64,000 bases of DNA from Mitsuaria sp. PDC51 (GCF_900113225.1 NZ_FOZE01000001.1:186001-250000); one strand, 5' to 3'; shown: positions 16,539 through 26,213, numbered from the stretch's first letter. Numbers and translations are program-made. The notes: generated by a model from the sequence alone, not told the origin.

Positions 16539-18455
16539 ATGCGTTCCTCCGCCGAGCCGATCCACCGCACCAGCCTCGGTCGCGGCGTGGGGCTCCTGAT
16601 GGTGGCCCTGGTGGCCATGGGCGTGATCGTGGCGCTGCTGGCCTGGCGGGCGCGGGCGACGCTGGACGACCTGCGCCGCGCCGACCGCATCAACAACGTG
16701 CTGCCGTCGATGACCACGCTGATGGAGGACCTGCTCAATGCGGAAACCGGCCAGCGCGGCTACCTGCTGACCCAGCGCGCCAGCTACCTGCAGCCCTACC
16801 GCGACGCCGTGCGCAACCTCGACCGCCGCGTCGAGGAGCTCGGCGCCCGCGACCAGGACCCCGCCCACGCGCCGAAGCTGGCGCGTGTGCGCGAGCTGGT
16901 GAACCTCAAGCTCGGCGAGATGAACCAGACGATCCGGCTGCACGATTCGGGCCGGCAGGACGAGGCGCTGGAACTGGTGCTCAACGACCAGGGCCTGCAC
17001 CACATGGACGAGCTGCGCGACGTGCTGGGCGAGCTGACCTCGTCGCTGCGCGCCGAGCGCGCCGCGATCAGCGAGCGGCTGTCGCGCGAGGCCGGCCACA
17101 CCGAGCTGCTGATGCTGGCCGGGCTGGCGATGCTGGGACTGTTCACCGTGATGGCGACCTCCCAGGTCGTCCTGCGCTCGCGCGAGCTGATGCGGACGCA
17201 GAAGCGCCTCAAGGGCATCACCGACAACGTGCCCGCGCTGATCAGCCATTACGACGCCGACGGCCTGCTGCGCTTCGCCAATGCCGAGGTCGGCCGCGTC
17301 TTCCACGCCGATCCCGCCGCGCTGCGGGGCCGCACGCTCGAGCAGGTGCGCGGGACCGAGAACGCGGCGCAGATGCGCCCCTTCGTCGAGCGCGTGATGC
17401 GCGGCGAGGCGGTGTCCTTCGACGCCGAGCAGGTGATCGACGGCGAGACGCTGCACTTCCACCAGCGCTTCGTGCCGGAGCTGGTCGACGGCCGCGTCGA
17501 GGGCTTCTACGCCTGCTCGATGGACATCACCGAGCGCAAGCGCGCCGAGGCGCTGGTCGCCGCGAGCGAGCGTCGCATGAAGGCCGTCACCGACAACCTG
17601 CCGGTGTTCATCACCTACATCGACGCCGAGCGCCGGATGCGCTACGTCAACGAGACCCTGCGCACCTGGTTCGGCCTGGACCCGCAGGCGGCGATCGGCC
17701 TGCACATCGACGACGTGTTCGGGCAGGCCAGCACCCGTCAGCGCAGCGCGCAGCTGGACCTGGCGCTGAGCGGCGAGCGGGTCGAATTCGAGATCACCTC
17801 GGTGATGCTGGGCAAGCAGCGGCACCTGCGCACCGTGTACGTGCCCGACGTGGTCGCGGACGGTCGCGTGCAGGGCATCTTCACCCTGTCCGTCGACATC
17901 ACCGTCATGAAGCAGGCCGAGGCGCAGCTGGCGCGGCTGGCCAGCTCGGACGCGCTCACCGGGCTGCCCAACCGGCGCGAGTTCGACCAGGCGCTGGCCG
18001 CGGCGCTGGCGCGGCAGCGTCGGCTCGCGCGCGAGGGCCGCGTGATGGCATTGCTGTTCCTGGACATCGACCGCTTCAAGGCCATCAACGACACGCACGG
18101 TCACGGCGTGGGCGATGTCGTGCTGCGCGAGTTCGCGGCGGTGCTGCGTCGCGCGGTGCGCGGCAGCGACCACGTGGCCCGCATCGCGGGCGACGAGTTC
18201 GTCGCGGTGCTGGAGGGCCTGAACCGGCCCGAGGAGGCGGAGCAGGTCGCCGCCAAGATCGTCGACGCGGTGCGCGCGGCGCGGCCGGCCGAGGTGGCGA
18301 TCACGACCAGCATCGGCATCGCCACCGTCGCCGACGTCGAGGCGCCGGCGATGGACCTGATCGCCCTGGCCGACCGCGCGCTGTACCAGGCCAAGCACCA
18401 GGGGCGCGACGGCTGGACCGCGCTGCGATGGCCGGCACAGGACCAGCGGCGATGA
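16539..18455 (+). CDS. Membrane diguanylate cyclase with CHASE3 and two PAS domains
   Basis: 638-residue sensor enzyme expected to make cyclic di-GMP from GTP. Order: TM helix (about 18-40), periplasmic CHASE3 domain with AETGQRGYLL (about 65-75), second TM (about 190-212), PAS 1 (about 220-330), PAS 2 (about 340-465) and GGDEF domain (about 475-630). The active-site motif near residue 550 is AGDEF rather than GGDEF, a substitution tolerated in several active cyclases. The inhibitory-site RxxD (RGSD) is present 9 residues upstream, so product inhibition is expected. No EAL domain. It begins a co-directional run with the cytochrome c genes 7 bases downstream, though the functional link is unclear. 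Confidence 0.9.
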   Translation: MRSSAEPIHRTSLGRGVGLLMVALVAMGVIVALLAWRARATLDDLRRADRINNVLPSMTTLMEDLLNAETGQRGYLLTQRASYLQPYRDAVRNLDRRVEELGARDQDPAHAPKLARVRELVNLKLGEMNQTIRLHDSGRQDEALELVLNDQGLHHMDELRDVLGELTSSLRAERAAISERLSREAGHTELLMLAGLAMLGLFTVMATSQVVLRSRELMRTQKRLKGITDNVPALISHYDADGLLRFANAEVGRVFHADPAALRGRTLEQVRGTENAAQMRPFVERVMRGEAVSFDAEQVIDGETLHFHQRFVPELVDGRVEGFYACSMDITERKRAEALVAASERRMKAVTDNLPVFITYIDAERRMRYVNETLRTWFGLDPQAAIGLHIDDVFGQASTRQRSAQLDLALSGERVEFEITSVMLGKQRHLRTVYVPDVVADGRVQGIFTLSVDITVMKQAEAQLARLASSDALTGLPNRREFDQALAAALARQRRLAREGRVMALLFLDIDRFKAINDTHGHGVGDVVLREFAAVLRRAVRGSDHVARIAGDEFVAVLEGLNRPEEAEQVAAKIVDAVRAARPAEVAITTSIGIATVADVEAPAMDLIALADRALYQAKHQGRDGWTALRWPAQDQRR

Positions 18456-18462
18456 TGGCCCG

Positions 18463-19350
18463 ATGAATCGCACCCGAATCGTCACGGGCGTCCTCATCGC
18501 CGCCGTACTGGGCCTGGGACCGTCCACCGCCTCCGTCGCGTTCGCGCAGGCGTCGCCGACCTCTTCCTCCCAGGTCGCCCCGGCCGCGAAGCCCGTCCCG
18601 GCGGCGAAGCCCGCTCCGACCGCGACGGTCGCGCCGGTCCCACGGATCGCGCCAGCAGTACCGGCCGCCCCGGCGGCCTCCGCCATCGGCACGGACGAGG
18701 AAGCCGCGCCCGGCGGCCGTCCGCTGCGGCCGCTGAGCAACGACATCGCGGAGCGCGTCCAGGCCTGCACGCTGTGCCACGGCCCGCAGGGCCGGGCGAC
18801 GCCGCAGGGCTATTTCCCGCGGCTGGCGGGCAAGCCGGCGGGTTATCTCTTCAACCAGCTGCAGGCCTTCCGCGACGGGCGTCGCCATCACGCGCTGATG
18901 GCCGGGCTGCTGCGCAACATGAGCGACGACTACCTGCGCGAGATCGCCGGCTATTTCGCCGCGCTCGACGTCCCGTATCCGGCGCCCGCGCCGTCCGGGC
19001 TCGGCGCCGAGCAGCAGGCCCGGGCCGAGCGGCTGGTGACGCAGGGCGATCCGTCGCGCCGCGTGCCGGCGTGCACCGCCTGCCACGGGCCGTCGATGGC
19101 GGGTCGCCAGCCGGCGATCCCTGGCCTCTTGGGATTGCCGCGCGACTACCTCGTCGGGCAGCTCGGCGCCTGGCGCAACGGACTGCGGCGCGCGCACGCA
19201 CCGGACTGCATGGCCGACGTGGCCCGGGCGCTGTCGGCCGACGACGTCGCCGTGGTCGCGAGCTGGCTCGCGGCACGACCGGCGGGTGCGCATCCGGAGC
19301 CGCCGTCATCGGCGCCGCTCCCGGTGGCTTGCGGAGGCCTCGCGCCATGA
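18463..19350 (+). CDS. Periplasmic diheme cytochrome c
   Basis: 295-residue exported cytochrome with a signal peptide (ending near SVAFAQA), an Ala/Pro-rich linker (about 30-80) and two c-type haem sites, CTLCH (about 104-108) and CTACH (about 203-207), in a cytochrome c4-like tandem arrangement. It carries electrons in the periplasm. The stop overlaps the start of the triheme cytochrome (ATGA), so they are coupled. With the molybdenum hydroxylase genes further on it probably forms one electron path. That link is inference, because the TetR gene on the opposite strand interrupts the run. Confidence 0.85.
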   Translation: MNRTRIVTGVLIAAVLGLGPSTASVAFAQASPTSSSQVAPAAKPVPAAKPAPTATVAPVPRIAPAVPAAPAASAIGTDEEAAPGGRPLRPLSNDIAERVQACTLCHGPQGRATPQGYFPRLAGKPAGYLFNQLQAFRDGRRHHALMAGLLRNMSDDYLREIAGYFAALDVPYPAPAPSGLGAEQQARAERLVTQGDPSRRVPACTACHGPSMAGRQPAIPGLLGLPRDYLVGQLGAWRNGLRRAHAPDCMADVARALSADDVAVVASWLAARPAGAHPEPPSSAPLPVACGGLAP

Positions 19351-20747
19351 GCGGGCCGGAACACGCATCGGGGGCGGCGCCCCGCGACGCCGGCACGTGG
19401 CCGGCGCAGGACCCGGCGCGGCCGATGAAGACCTTCCTGCGCGGACTGCTCGGCCTGGCGATCGCGCTGCCCGTGATGGCGCTGCTGTTGATCGCGGGTG
19501 CCTGGGGACGGGAGCTCTGGCTGTCCGGCCGTCCGGCCCTGTCCGGCGCCGAGGACACCAACCCCGCGCTGATCGCGCGCGGCGCCTACCTGGCGCGCAT
19601 CGCCAACTGCGCCGGCTGCCACAGTCCGCGCGGCGGCGCGCCGCTGGCGGGCGGGCTGCCGCTGGGCACGCCCTTCGGCACGCTGTTCAGCAGCAACCTC
19701 ACGCCCGATCCGGAAACCGGCCTGGGTCGCTGGTCCGCCGACGACTTCTGGCGCGCGATGCACCACGGCCGCAGCCGCGATGGACGGCTGCTCTATCCGG
19801 CCTTTCCGTACACCAGCTACACGGCGATGTCGCGCGAGGATGCCGATGCGATCTTCGCGTGGCTGCGCCAGCAGCCGGCGGTCCGGCAGGCCGCGCCGGC
19901 CCACCAGCTCGGCTGGCCCTATCGCTGGCAGACCGCGCTGGCGGTGTGGCGCCTGATGTACTTCACGCCCGGCGATGCGCCGTCGCAGGACGAGCCCGGC
20001 GCCGATCGCGGCGCGTCGCGCGGGGAGGGCCCCCAGGCGGTGATCGCGCGCGGCCGCTATCTGGTCCAGGCGGTGGGTCATTGCGCCGAATGCCATGCGC
20101 CGCGCAACCGGCTGGGCGCGCTGCGGGACGCGACGGGGCTGCGCGGCGGCTGGGTCGGCGTGCAGGGCTGGACGGCGCCGTCGCTGGCGAATCCGCGGGC
20201 CGCGGGCGTGCAGGACTGGTCCGAGGACGAGGTGGCGCACTGGCTGCGCGCCGGCTGGTCGCCGCGCGGCGCGGCGCTGGGGCCGATGGCCGATGTCGTC
20301 GCCGAGAGCCTGCAGCATCTGAGCGAAGCGGACGCGCGCGCGATCGCCGTCTACCTGCGCGGCCTGCCCCGCGAGGCGACCACGCCGGCCGAATTCAAGC
20401 CGGCGCCGCCGGCGCAGCTGGACCTCGGCCGCCAGGTCTATGCGAAGCACTGCGCCGATTGCCACGGCGACCAGGGCCAGGGACGGCGCATCGACGGCCA
20501 GCCTGCCTATCCGCCGCTGGCCGGCAACCGCGCCGTCACGCTCGACGCGCCGCAGAACCTGCTGCAGACGCTGGCCGACGGCGGCTACGCGCCGACCACC
20601 GCCGCCCACCCCCGGCCCTACGGCATGCCGCCGTGGCGGCAGGTGCTGAGCGAGGAGGAGATGGCCGCGGTCGCGACGGTCATCCGTCAGAGCTGGGGCA
20701 ACCAGGCGCCGGCGGTGACGGCGCAGGACGTGCTGCGCTTGAGATGA
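19347..20747 (+). CDS. Triheme cytochrome c (dehydrogenase cytochrome subunit type)
   Basis: 466-residue membrane-anchored protein with a single N-terminal helix (about 27-52) and three haem c sites: CAGCH, CAECH and CADCH. The arrangement, with SNLTPDPETGLGRWS and FPYTSYTAMS between hemes, is that of the cytochrome subunit of alcohol, gluconate or aldehyde dehydrogenases (AdhB/GadC type), which passes electrons to ubiquinone or an oxidase. The ATG at 19347 overlaps the previous stop; GGAGG lies about 10 bases upstream. No flavin or PQQ dehydrogenase lies next to it, so its partner is more likely the molybdenum hydroxylase encoded beyond the TetR gene. Confidence 0.85.
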   Translation: MSGPEHASGAAPRDAGTWPAQDPARPMKTFLRGLLGLAIALPVMALLLIAGAWGRELWLSGRPALSGAEDTNPALIARGAYLARIANCAGCHSPRGGAPLAGGLPLGTPFGTLFSSNLTPDPETGLGRWSADDFWRAMHHGRSRDGRLLYPAFPYTSYTAMSREDADAIFAWLRQQPAVRQAAPAHQLGWPYRWQTALAVWRLMYFTPGDAPSQDEPGADRGASRGEGPQAVIARGRYLVQAVGHCAECHAPRNRLGALRDATGLRGGWVGVQGWTAPSLANPRAAGVQDWSEDEVAHWLRAGWSPRGAALGPMADVVAESLQHLSEADARAIAVYLRGLPREATTPAEFKPAPPAQLDLGRQVYAKHCADCHGDQGQGRRIDGQPAYPPLAGNRAVTLDAPQNLLQTLADGGYAPTTAAHPRPYGMPPWRQVLSEEEMAAVATVIRQSWGNQAPAVTAQDVLRLR

Positions 20748-20748
20748 T

Positions 20749-21480
20749 TCACGGCCCCCGAGGGGCTGCTCTCCGAGCGGGCTGAACGGGCGCCTTTCGC
20801 CTGGGCGAGCCACCCTGACTGACCGCAAGACTGCGCAGCAGCATCGACATGCCTTCTTCCAGGTCCTCCTGGAATCGATACCGCAGTGGCGCCAGTTCCT
20901 CGCGTGCGATGACCGCCGCGGCGACTTCCCCCTGGACAGCCAGTGGCCACAGACCGATCAGCAGCGGCAGTGCGAGGTGGATGAACCTGTCGAACGTCGC
21001 GGCCGAAATGCTTGGCACGCTGACATGGAAAGCCATCGCAGTTTCTTGACGCACCGCCAGCAGGCCGTGCTTGAACTGGACCATGCGTTCGAAGGAGACG
21101 TTGCGCTCGAGGATGGACGGGAAGATGCTGGTGAGCCGGCACAGCAGCGGACGTGCCACGAAGGTCGACGAGAACACCCCGGCGATGTGTTCGATGGTCC
21201 CTTTGCGCTTGCCGCCGCGGTTGAGCGCCTGGACCAGTTCGCCCTGCCAGGCCATGAACTCCTCGACCAGGACATCGAGCAGGACGGCTTCGCTGCTCTC
21301 GAAGTAGCGGTAGACATTGGACTTGGTCATGCCGGCCTTGCGGGCCAGCTCATTGATGCCCAGGGCGTGCACGTCCGGGATCTCCAGCAGCAGGGACTTT
21401 GCTGTGTCGAGCAGCTGACGCCGGCGCTCCTCCTTTTGCTCAGGAGATCGCGCGCGTAAATAAGGTGGTGGCGGCTTCAT
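20749..21480 (-). CDS. TetR-family repressor
   Basis: 243-residue transcription factor. The N-terminal helix-turn-helix (about 15-65) includes INELARKAGMTKSNVYRYFES, the classic TetR recognition stretch, followed by an all-helical ligand domain and a basic C-terminal tail. It is divergent from the molybdenum hydroxylase gene, and its stop nearly touches that of the triheme cytochrome (1 base between). Two similar AGACCG-containing dyads in the 99-base divergent gap are likely operators. An effector-responsive repressor of the hydroxylase is the simplest reading. Confidence 0.88.
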   Translation of the reverse strand: MKPPPPYLRARSPEQKEERRRQLLDTAKSLLLEIPDVHALGINELARKAGMTKSNVYRYFESSEAVLLDVLVEEFMAWQGELVQALNRGGKRKGTIEHIAGVFSSTFVARPLLCRLTSIFPSILERNVSFERMVQFKHGLLAVRQETAMAFHVSVPSISAATFDRFIHLALPLLIGLWPLAVQGEVAAAVIAREELAPLRYRFQEDLEEGMSMLLRSLAVSQGGSPRRKAPVQPARRAAPRGP

Positions 21481-21502
21481 CCCTGTATCTTAGAAACAAC
21501 AC

Positions 21503-21518
21503 AAGAGACTGCCGGTCT
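21503..21518. promoter_or_regulatory. Candidate TetR operator 1
   Basis: AGAC-TGCCG-GTCT dyad. On the minus strand it reads AGACCGGCAGTCT, sharing AGACCG with a second copy 20 bases away. Confidence 0.4.
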
Positions 21519-21525
21519 GCTAAAC

Positions 21526-21544
21526 TGAGGACCATCGGTCTCTT
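21526..21544. promoter_or_regulatory. Candidate TetR operator 2
   Basis: GACC-ATC-GGTC dyad. On the minus strand it reads AGACCGATGGTCC. It overlaps the promoter region of the molybdenum hydroxylase gene (36 bases before the ATG). Confidence 0.4.
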
Positions 21545-21579
21545 ATTTGCTCGACGACGAGCGACGCAGGGGTTTGGCC

Positions 21580-23859
21580 ATGGTTACGCGAAGAACTGTG
21601 TTGCTCGGCAGTGCCGGCTTGGCGGGCGCGCTGGGGGCGCTGATGGTGGGCTGGACGGCGATGCCGCCCAGGCCGCGCCTGGTCACGTCCGATCCGCTGC
21701 CGACCGGCCCGGGACAGTCGGCGCTGAACGGTTGGGTCAAGATCGGAGCGGACAACACGGTCGGCATCGTGATGTGCAAGGCCGAGATGGGGCAGGGCAT
21801 CTACACCGGTCTGGCGATGGTGCTGGCGGAGGAACTTGATGCCGATTGGGCGCAGGTTCGCGTTGAACAGGCGCCCATCGACAAGATCTATCAGAACGTC
21901 GCTGGAATCGTCGAAAGCCTGCCCTTCCACCCCGATGACCATGGCACGCTGAAGGCCATCGCCGAGCGGATCACCGGCAAGGCGATGCGCGAGTTCGGTC
22001 TGATGCTCACGGGGACTTCCTCCAGCATGAGGGATCTCTGGTTGCCGATGCGCCAAGCCGGCGCGTCAGCGCGAGCGATGCTGTTGGCCGCCGCGTCCCA
22101 GGAATGGGGAGTGAAGGCGAGGGAATGCCGCGTTGAGGCAGGCCGCGTGATGCACCCGTCCGGCAGGAGCGCATCCTTCGGAGAATTGGCGGCCGCAGCG
22201 GCGAGCCAGCCATTGCCCGATGCCGTTGTGCTGAAGGATCCCAAGACCTTCAAGTTGATTGGCAAACCGCGTAAACGCCTCGAAGCCGCGTCGAAGATGG
22301 ACGGCAGCGCACGCTTTGGCATCGACGTGCTGCAGCCCGGCATGCAATACGCCAGCGTGGAAATGTGCCCGACCCTGGGCGGTCGCGTCGCCAGCTTCGA
22401 CGCCACCGACGCGCAGAAGTTGCCTGGTGTGAGGAAGGTGCTTGCGCTGCCGCCGCTCTACGGCAGCACCGGTGGCGTCGCGGTGATTGCCGACACGCCC
22501 TACCACGCGATGCGCGCCGTCAAGGCGGTGCGCGTCGAGTGGGACGATGGGGTGGCGGCGAACTTGTCCTCCGATGAGATCTATCAGCGTCTGGCGCAAT
22601 CGCTGGACACAGACGAAGGCTTCCACTTCTACAAGCATGGTGACGTCGATGCCGCGCTCAAGAGCGCCGTGAAGACCGTCAAGGCCGAGTACCGCGCGCC
22701 ATATCTGGCCCACACGACGATGGAGCCGATGAACTGCACTGTCCAGTTCAAGGAGGGGCGCGCCACCGTATGGGCCGCTACGCAGGTTCCCGACATGGCG
22801 CGTCGCTCCGTGGCCAAGGTTCTGGGCCTCGCGGTCGAACAGGTCGACGTGCAGACGCAGCTGCTTGGTGGCGGTTTCGGCCGGCGCTGTGAAGTCGACG
22901 TCATCGCCCAGGCGGCGGCCATCGCCCGCGAGTCGGGCGGAGCGCCGGTCCAGGTGATCTGGTCGCGCGAGCAGGACACGACGCATGACTTCTACCGTCC
23001 GGCATGCGTCTCGCGTTTCCAGGCCGGGCTTGACGCCTCCGGCCAGTTGCTGGGCTGGCTGAACACCTCGGCCGGTCAGGCCATCATGCCGCAGGTCATC
23101 GAGCGCATGCTCGGCTTGCGCGCCGCCGTGCCCGACCGGACCACCTCGGAAGGCGCCTTCGACCAGCCCTACGAGTGGCCCTCGGCACGCATCGGCCACG
23201 AGGCCGTGGAGTTGCCCGTGCCGGTCGGCTTCTGGCGCTCCGTCGGGCATTCGCACCACGCCTTCTTCAAGGAGAGCTTCCTCGATGAAGTGGCCCACGC
23301 CGCCGGGCGCGATCCAGTGGCCTTCCGCGCCGCGCTGCTGGCCAGGCATCCTCGGCACTTGAAGGTGCTGCAGCGCGCTGCCGAGTTGTCGGGCTGGGGC
23401 CAGCCCCTGCCTGCGGCCGCCGATGGCACCCAGCGTGCCCGTGGCGTGGCCCTGCATCAGTCTTTCGGCTCCATCGTGGCGCAGGTGGCGGAGGTGTCGG
23501 TGTCCCCCGACAAGCGCATCCGCGTCCACCGTGTGACCTGCGTGATCGACTGCGGCCTCGCCATCAACCCGAACCTGGTGCGCCAACAGATGGAAAGCGG
23601 CATCGTCTACGGCTTGTCGGCCGCGTTGAACGATGAGGTGCGCATCGAGAAGGGGCAGGTCCAGCAGACCAACTTCCACAACAACCCCGTGCTGCGCTTC
23701 GATGAATGTCCGGTGATCGACACCGAAGTCATCGCCAGCGACGAAAACCCCGAAGGCGTCGGCGAACCCGGTACGCCGCCGGTCGCCCCGGCCGTGGCGA
23801 ACGCCCTGTTCACCCTCACCGGCCAGCGGCTGCGCCGCCTGCCACTGAAGCTGGCTTGA
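21580..23859 (+). CDS. Xanthine dehydrogenase-family molybdopterin subunit, Tat-exported (IorB-like)
   Basis: 759-residue large subunit of a molybdenum hydroxylase of the isoquinoline 1-oxidoreductase/nicotinate dehydrogenase type. The ATG at 21580 places a twin-arginine signal (TRRTVLLG followed by a hydrophobic stretch) at the N-terminus, so the enzyme works in the periplasm. Molybdopterin motifs include [14 protein letters not shown], the [17 protein letters not shown] segment and the C-terminal GVGEPGTPP, whose Glu is the catalytic base. Substrate is probably an N-heterocycle or aldehyde; which one cannot be told. It is followed 14 bases later by its 2Fe-2S subunit. GC is visibly lower than in neighbouring operons. 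No MoCo-insertion XdhC gene is present here. Confidence 0.88.
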   Translation: MVTRRTVLLGSAGLAGALGALMVGWTAMPPRPRLVTSDPLPTGPGQSALNGWVKIGADNTVGIVMCKAEMGQGIYTGLAMVLAEELDADWAQVRVEQAPIDKIYQNVAGIVESLPFHPDDHGTLKAIAERITGKAMREFGLMLTGTSSSMRDLWLPMRQAGASARAMLLAAASQEWGVKARECRVEAGRVMHPSGRSASFGELAAAAASQPLPDAVVLKDPKTFKLIGKPRKRLEAASKMDGSARFGIDVLQPGMQYASVEMCPTLGGRVASFDATDAQKLPGVRKVLALPPLYGSTGGVAVIADTPYHAMRAVKAVRVEWDDGVAANLSSDEIYQRLAQSLDTDEGFHFYKHGDVDAALKSAVKTVKAEYRAPYLAHTTMEPMNCTVQFKEGRATVWAATQVPDMARRSVAKVLGLAVEQVDVQTQLLGGGFGRRCEVDVIAQAAAIARESGGAPVQVIWSREQDTTHDFYRPACVSRFQAGLDASGQLLGWLNTSAGQAIMPQVIERMLGLRAAVPDRTTSEGAFDQPYEWPSARIGHEAVELPVPVGFWRSVGHSHHAFFKESFLDEVAHAAGRDPVAFRAALLARHPRHLKVLQRAAELSGWGQPLPAAADGTQRARGVALHQSFGSIVAQVAEVSVSPDKRIRVHRVTCVIDCGLAINPNLVRQQMESGIVYGLSAALNDEVRIEKGQVQQTNFHNNPVLRFDECPVIDTEVIASDENPEGVGEPGTPPVAPAVANALFTLTGQRLRRLPLKLA

Positions 23860-23873
23860 CCCGGAGAAGTCTC

Positions 23874-24332
23874 ATGACCCCGTTGACGATCAATCGCAAG
23901 CCTGTGGAAGTGCTGGCCGAGCCCGACACACCGCTGTTGTGGGTGTTGCGTGGCGAGCTGCAGCTGACCGGCACCAAGTTCGGTTGCGGCATGGCGCTGT
24001 GCGGCGCATGCACCGTGCACATCGATGGCGAGCCGACGCGCTCCTGCGTCACGCCGATCTCGGCGGTCGGCCTGCGCGAGGTGACCACCATCGAAGGGCT
24101 GTCCGGGCCGCAGGTGGCCACGCTGAAGGCGGCGTGGACCGATGTCGACGTGGTGCAGTGCGGCTACTGCCAGAGCGGGCAACTGATGGCCGCGGCTGCG
24201 CTGCTGAGGCAGAACCCCAAGCCGACCGATGCGGACATCGACGCCGCCATGGCCGGCAACATCTGCCGCTGCGGTACCTACCCGCGCATCCGTGCGGCCA
24301 TCCATCAAGCGGCCGCGATGGCCGCAGCGTGA
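23874..24332 (+). CDS. 2Fe-2S subunit of the molybdenum hydroxylase (IorA-like)
   Basis: 152-residue small subunit with two iron-sulfur clusters. The plant-ferredoxin-type N-terminal cluster uses [15 protein letters not shown] plus a following Cys (RSCVTP). The C-terminal helical cluster uses CGYCQSGQ and CRCGTYPR. It carries electrons from the molybdenum centre to cytochrome c. No signal peptide is present; it would be exported with the Tat-tagged large subunit, as known for this family. The ATG at 23874 follows GGAGAAG. Length and spacing are typical. Confidence 0.92.
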   Translation: MTPLTINRKPVEVLAEPDTPLLWVLRGELQLTGTKFGCGMALCGACTVHIDGEPTRSCVTPISAVGLREVTTIEGLSGPQVATLKAAWTDVDVVQCGYCQSGQLMAAAALLRQNPKPTDADIDAAMAGNICRCGTYPRIRAAIHQAAAMAAA

Positions 24333-24368
24333 GCGGACCGGCACCCACGGCCACCTTCGGGAGAGAGC

Positions 24369-25031
24369 ATGTCGACATTCCCACCCACCCGCGGCTTCGG
24401 CGTGGGCCGCATGAAAACCGCCGGGATGCTCGTCGCCGGCGGCTGGCTGCTGGTGGCCGGCTGGGTTCAGGCACAGCCCGCCGCCGCCAGTGCGCCGGCC
24501 ACCACCTTGCGCTCGCCGTCGCAGTTCTCGAGCATCGCGGATGACAAGGCACGGTCGCAGGCCCTGTTTGTCGAAGCGGGCAAGGTGATCCAGCATCCCC
24601 GCTGTCTGAACTGCCATCCGAATGGCAACCGCCCACTGCAGGGCGACGGCATGCAGCTGCACCAGCCGTTGGTCTTGCGCGGCAAGGACGGTTTCGGCAC
24701 CACGGCGATGCGTTGCGCCAGCTGCCACGGCGCCCAGAACTTCCAAGCGACGCGGAGTTTCAGCGTGCCGGGCAACGAGCATTGGCACCTGGCGCCGCTC
24801 GAGATGGCCTGGCACGGCCGTGCCCTCGGCGAGATCTGCAAGCAGCTGAAAGACCGATCACGCAACGGTGGCAAGACGATGGACCAGATCATCGACCACA
24901 TGGCGCGCGATGAGTTGGTCGGCTGGGCCTGGTCTCCCGGTGCCGGCCGCGCGCCGGCGCCGGGCACCCAGAAGGAATTCACCGATCTGATCAAAGCCTG
25001 GGCGGACAGCGGCGCGCACTGTCCAACATAG
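24369..25031 (+). CDS. Exported diheme cytochrome c of the hydroxylase operon
   Basis: 220-residue protein with a signal peptide (hydrophobic stretch ending near AGWVQAQP) and two haem c motifs, CLNCH (about 78-82) and CASCH (about 118-122). A further conserved-looking NEHWHLAPLEMAW segment may provide axial ligands. It lies directly behind the two hydroxylase subunits and is the probable electron acceptor of the complex, as small multiheme partners are in other Tat-exported molybdenum hydroxylases. GGGAGAG precedes the ATG at 24369; an internal ATG at 24411 would also leave a complete signal peptide. Confidence 0.8.
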   Translation: MSTFPPTRGFGVGRMKTAGMLVAGGWLLVAGWVQAQPAAASAPATTLRSPSQFSSIADDKARSQALFVEAGKVIQHPRCLNCHPNGNRPLQGDGMQLHQPLVLRGKDGFGTTAMRCASCHGAQNFQATRSFSVPGNEHWHLAPLEMAWHGRALGEICKQLKDRSRNGGKTMDQIIDHMARDELVGWAWSPGAGRAPAPGTQKEFTDLIKAWADSGAHCPT

Positions 25032-25105
25032 CGTGCCTGTGGCGGGGTTCGGGCTCCGCGCGGCGGGCGCGGCATATGGGGACGGGCCACCCTCGATTTC
25101 AAGAT

Positions 25106-25133
25106 CTTGAAGCGCGACCGGGCGCTCCTAGTT
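25106..25133 (+). promoter_or_regulatory. Sigma-32-like heat-shock promoter
   Basis: CTTGAAG (25106-25112), a 13-base spacer and TCCTAGTT (25126-25133). It matches the sigma-32 -35 consensus well and the -10 consensus at five of eight positions, and precedes two Hsp20 genes. Confidence 0.5.
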
Positions 25134-25191
25134 GGGGAGTCATGGCGGACACCCCGCCGCGACCCATCCGCAGGAAGCCAAGGAGCCCCGC

Positions 25192-25677
25192 ATGTACCGT
25201 CAACTGTTTGCCCGTGAACTGTTCAACGACCTGGACCGCTTCCAGCGCGAGATGAGCAGCCTGTTCGAAGCCACTGCCGGCCGTGGCGTCGCGCGCGGGG
25301 GTTATCCGGCCCTCAACGTGGGCCTGTCGCCGGAGGCGGTGGAGGTCTATGCCTTCGCCCCCGGCCTGGACCCGGCCACGATCGGCGTGGACCTGGACCG
25401 CGGCGTGCTGAGCCTGTCCGGCGAGCGCGTGTCGCCGCTGGCCGCCAAGCCGTCCGCGACCGAGGGCGACGGCGAGACCGCGGCCCAACCAGCCGCGTCG
25501 GCCGGCAAGACCATCGTCCACCAGCGCGAGCGCTTCGCCGGCAAGTTCCGCCGCGTCGTCAGCCTGCCCGATGACATCGATCCGGAGCAGGTGACCGCGT
25601 CCTACAAGGACGGCGTGCTGCGCGTCAGCGTCAAGCGCCGTCCCGCGCCGCAGCCCCGCCGCATCGACATCCACTGA
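25192..25677 (+). CDS. Small heat-shock protein Hsp20 (first copy)
   Basis: 161-residue ATP-independent chaperone with an alpha-crystallin domain (about 40-150) and the closing beta-strand signature YKDGVLRVSVKR. An acidic/Ala-rich loop (about 83-105) is longer than usual. It holds unfolding proteins in large oligomers. AAGGAG precedes the ATG by 7-8 bases. A sigma-32-like promoter lies upstream, and a second Hsp20 gene follows 49 bases later, presumably in one transcript. Confidence 0.9.
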   Translation: MYRQLFARELFNDLDRFQREMSSLFEATAGRGVARGGYPALNVGLSPEAVEVYAFAPGLDPATIGVDLDRGVLSLSGERVSPLAAKPSATEGDGETAAQPAASAGKTIVHQRERFAGKFRRVVSLPDDIDPEQVTASYKDGVLRVSVKRRPAPQPRRIDIH

Positions 25678-25726
25678 TCCACGCCCGCCGCGATCAAGTC
25701 CCCGGAACCCGAGACGAAAGCATTTC

Positions 25727-26164
25727 ATGAGCACGACCGCCGTTCACACCCCCGCCACCGACACCGCCAGCGTGTCGGCTTCGACCGCCACCGCCACCGC
25801 CGCCTCGACGCAGGCCGCGCGCCGACGCGACGACTACGCGATCCAGCCCGCCGTCGACGTGATCGAGGACGCGCAAGGCCTGACGCTGTTCGCCGACCTG
25901 CCCGGCGTGCCGCGCGAGCAGCTGCAGTTGCGCGTCGACCAGGACCGCCTGGTCATCGAGGCCGAGATGCAGCTGGACCTGCCCGCCGGACTGGCCGCCG
26001 GCCATGTCGAGGTGTCGCGCCAGTTCTATCGCCGCGCGTTCACGCTGAGCAAGGAACTCGACGCCGACCAGATCAGCGCCGAACTGAATCACGGCGTGCT
26101 GCGGGTGCGCATCCCCAAGGCAGCGCACGCGCAGCCGCGCAAGATCGACGTCAAGCTGAGCTGA
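25727..26164 (+). CDS. Small heat-shock protein Hsp20 (second copy)
   Basis: 145-residue Hsp20 with a Thr/Ala-rich disordered N-terminus (1-35) and an alpha-crystallin domain containing FADLPGVPREQLQLRVDQDRLVIEAE and LNHGVLRVRIPKA. It differs substantially from the first copy, so the pair is an old duplication or two classes that may co-assemble. Expressed behind the first copy. A 13-bp perfect hairpin after the stop ends the unit. Confidence 0.9.
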   Translation: MSTTAVHTPATDTASVSASTATATAASTQAARRRDDYAIQPAVDVIEDAQGLTLFADLPGVPREQLQLRVDQDRLVIEAEMQLDLPAGLAAGHVEVSRQFYRRAFTLSKELDADQISAELNHGVLRVRIPKAAHAQPRKIDVKLS

Positions 26165-26213
26165 TCTCGCCGGGCGCGCCGGCCTGCCTCGGGCCGGCCG
26201 CGATCGTCGACAT

